NCBI GenBank assembly: GCA_003537645.1
Contig: DPRM01000153.1
Span: 1 to 16,387 of the forward strand
Origin: Prolixibacteraceae bacterium
GTDB lineage: Bacteria; Bacteroidota; Bacteroidia; Bacteroidales; Prolixibacteraceae
Length of the DNA: 16,387 nt
Direction of reading: 5' to 3'
Shown piece by piece: positions 15,621 to 16,387 of the stretch. The notes below the pieces were generated by a model. That model was not told the origin of the DNA. It saw nothing but the letters and a program-made list of their open reading frames with translations, and did not search any database. The position numbers and the translations under genes are program-made. Each line of letters begins with the position of its first letter. The first letter of the stretch is position 1.

Positions 15621-16387
15621 ATGAAATTTGCATCGGTTTTCATTATTCTTTTCTGCATCAATTTTTCCGTGTCGTTTGCACAGGAAAGCAGTTTTTTGGT
15701 GCTTGGCGATATTCATTACGATTTGCTGGAAGATCATGATATGGATTGGCTCAAAACGAAACCTGATGATTTAAGGCAGGTCACCAAAGAGTACACCGTC
15801 TATACCCAAACCAACTGGAATGATTTTGCGGAAATTCTGAAACAGAAGGCTCAAACGGTTAACCCTCCGCTGAAAGCGGTTATTCAATTGGGCGATTTAT
15901 CAGAAGGGCTGGCCGGATCGGAGCAAAAGGCAGAACAAATGGCGGCAAATGCGATGAAGGCAATTGAAGCTGTCGGTATGCCCGCACCATGGATTATTGC
16001 CAAAGGCAACCACGATGTTACCGGACCGGGAGCTGTGGAAGCATTTCAGAAATTTTATGTACCCATGATCCAAAAGCAGACAGGCAATCCGAATATTAAA
16101 AATGCCAGTTATTCATATACCGTTAATGATGTGCAAATTACCTGTCTTGATCCGTGGGATAAAACTACCGATATGGTTGCCTTCCTCGAAAAAGAACTTT
16201 CAGCATCGAAAGCAAAGTTCAAGTTTGTGGTTGTGCACGAACCGGTAATTCCGGTGACCGAACGCTGCTGGCACACCTTGAGAAAAAATCCGGAGCAACG
16301 TGAAAAGCTGCTGGAAGTAATTGCCAAAAATAAAGCTATCGTATTGACTGCGCATCTGCATCGCTACTCGGTCGTTAGCCGGAAAAC
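15621..16387 (+). CDS. Secreted metallophosphoesterase, 3' end outside window
   Basis: ATG 15621 opens a frame that runs without a stop to the window end (255 complete codons). A signal peptide ends SFA before Q21. Calcineurin-like motifs are in order: LVLGDIHYD with Asp30 and His32, IQLGDLSEG with Asp92, AKGNHDVTG with Asn130 and His131, VVVHEPV with His206, and TAHLHRYS with His245 and His247. All core metal ligands are therefore present before the truncation, and only the C-terminal part is missing. It differs from the preceding phosphoesterase in having the usual Asp-x-His first motif and a longer segment (about 40-65) between the first two motifs, so the two are not recent duplicates. 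It starts 18 bases after the previous gene and is probably in the same operon. Substrate unknown; a glycan phosphatase or phosphodiesterase is plausible. Confidence 0.88.
   Translation, partial: MKFASVFIILFCINFSVSFAQESSFLVLGDIHYDLLEDHDMDWLKTKPDDLRQVTKEYTVYTQTNWNDFAEILKQKAQTVNPPLKAVIQLGDLSEGLAGSEQKAEQMAANAMKAIEAVGMPAPWIIAKGNHDVTGPGAVEAFQKFYVPMIQKQTGNPNIKNASYSYTVNDVQITCLDPWDKTTDMVAFLEKELSASKAKFKFVVVHEPVIPVTERCWHTLRKNPEQREKLLEVIAKNKAIVLTAHLHRYSVVSRK

Overview
The window comes from a member of the Bacteroidota. The evidence is a DUF3823-type protein (a family tied to SusC/SusD loci), a type IX secretion (T9SS) C-terminal sorting domain, AT-rich gene starts without clear Shine-Dalgarno sequences, and a dense run of secreted carbohydrate-active enzymes and sulfatases. 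The mix suggests a Marinilabiliales/Prolixibacteraceae-type free-living glycan degrader, but that placement is inference. All genes lie on the + strand.

Layout. (1) 3-467 is the 3' end of a DUF3823 surface-protein gene, closed by a strong intrinsic terminator at 497-545. A SusC/SusD pair is therefore expected just upstream of the window. (2) 598-11263 is a run of eight genes: a GH71/99-like lipoprotein, a two-domain esterase plus TIM-barrel protein, an endonuclease/exonuclease/phosphatase (EEP) family enzyme, sulfatase 1, a GH92 alpha-mannosidase, sulfatase 2 and a second GH71/99-like protein. Gaps are 9-86 bases. (3) 11264-11488 is a 225-base gap containing a compact array of four related hairpin modules, two in each orientation. 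(4) From 11489 to the window end there are sulfatase 3 (iduronate-2-sulfatase-like), sulfatase 4 (with a T9SS sorting domain), and two secreted metallophosphoesterases. The first of these overlaps sulfatase 4 by 4 bases and the second runs off the window end.

How the genes fit together. Nearly every product has a signal peptide or lipoprotein signal, so the work is done in the periplasm or at the cell surface. GH92 enzymes are exo-alpha-mannosidases, and GH99 enzymes are endo-alpha-1,2-mannosidases/mannanases; the two GH71/99-like proteins keep the Glu-x-x-Glu-Gly-Thr signature seen in GH99. With four Cys-type sulfatases of clearly different subtypes, one esterase and three secreted phosphoesterases, the simplest reading is a polysaccharide utilisation locus for a heavily decorated (sulfated, probably esterified, possibly phosphorylated) mannose-containing glycan. 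The substrate is not shown by the sequence. No regulator, SusC, SusD or sulfatase-maturing enzyme is inside the window.

The most notable points are the esterase/TIM-barrel fusion with a sharp base-composition step at the domain junction, the converging hairpin array, and the unusual combination of sulfatases, phosphoesterases, GH92 and paired GH71/99-like enzymes.
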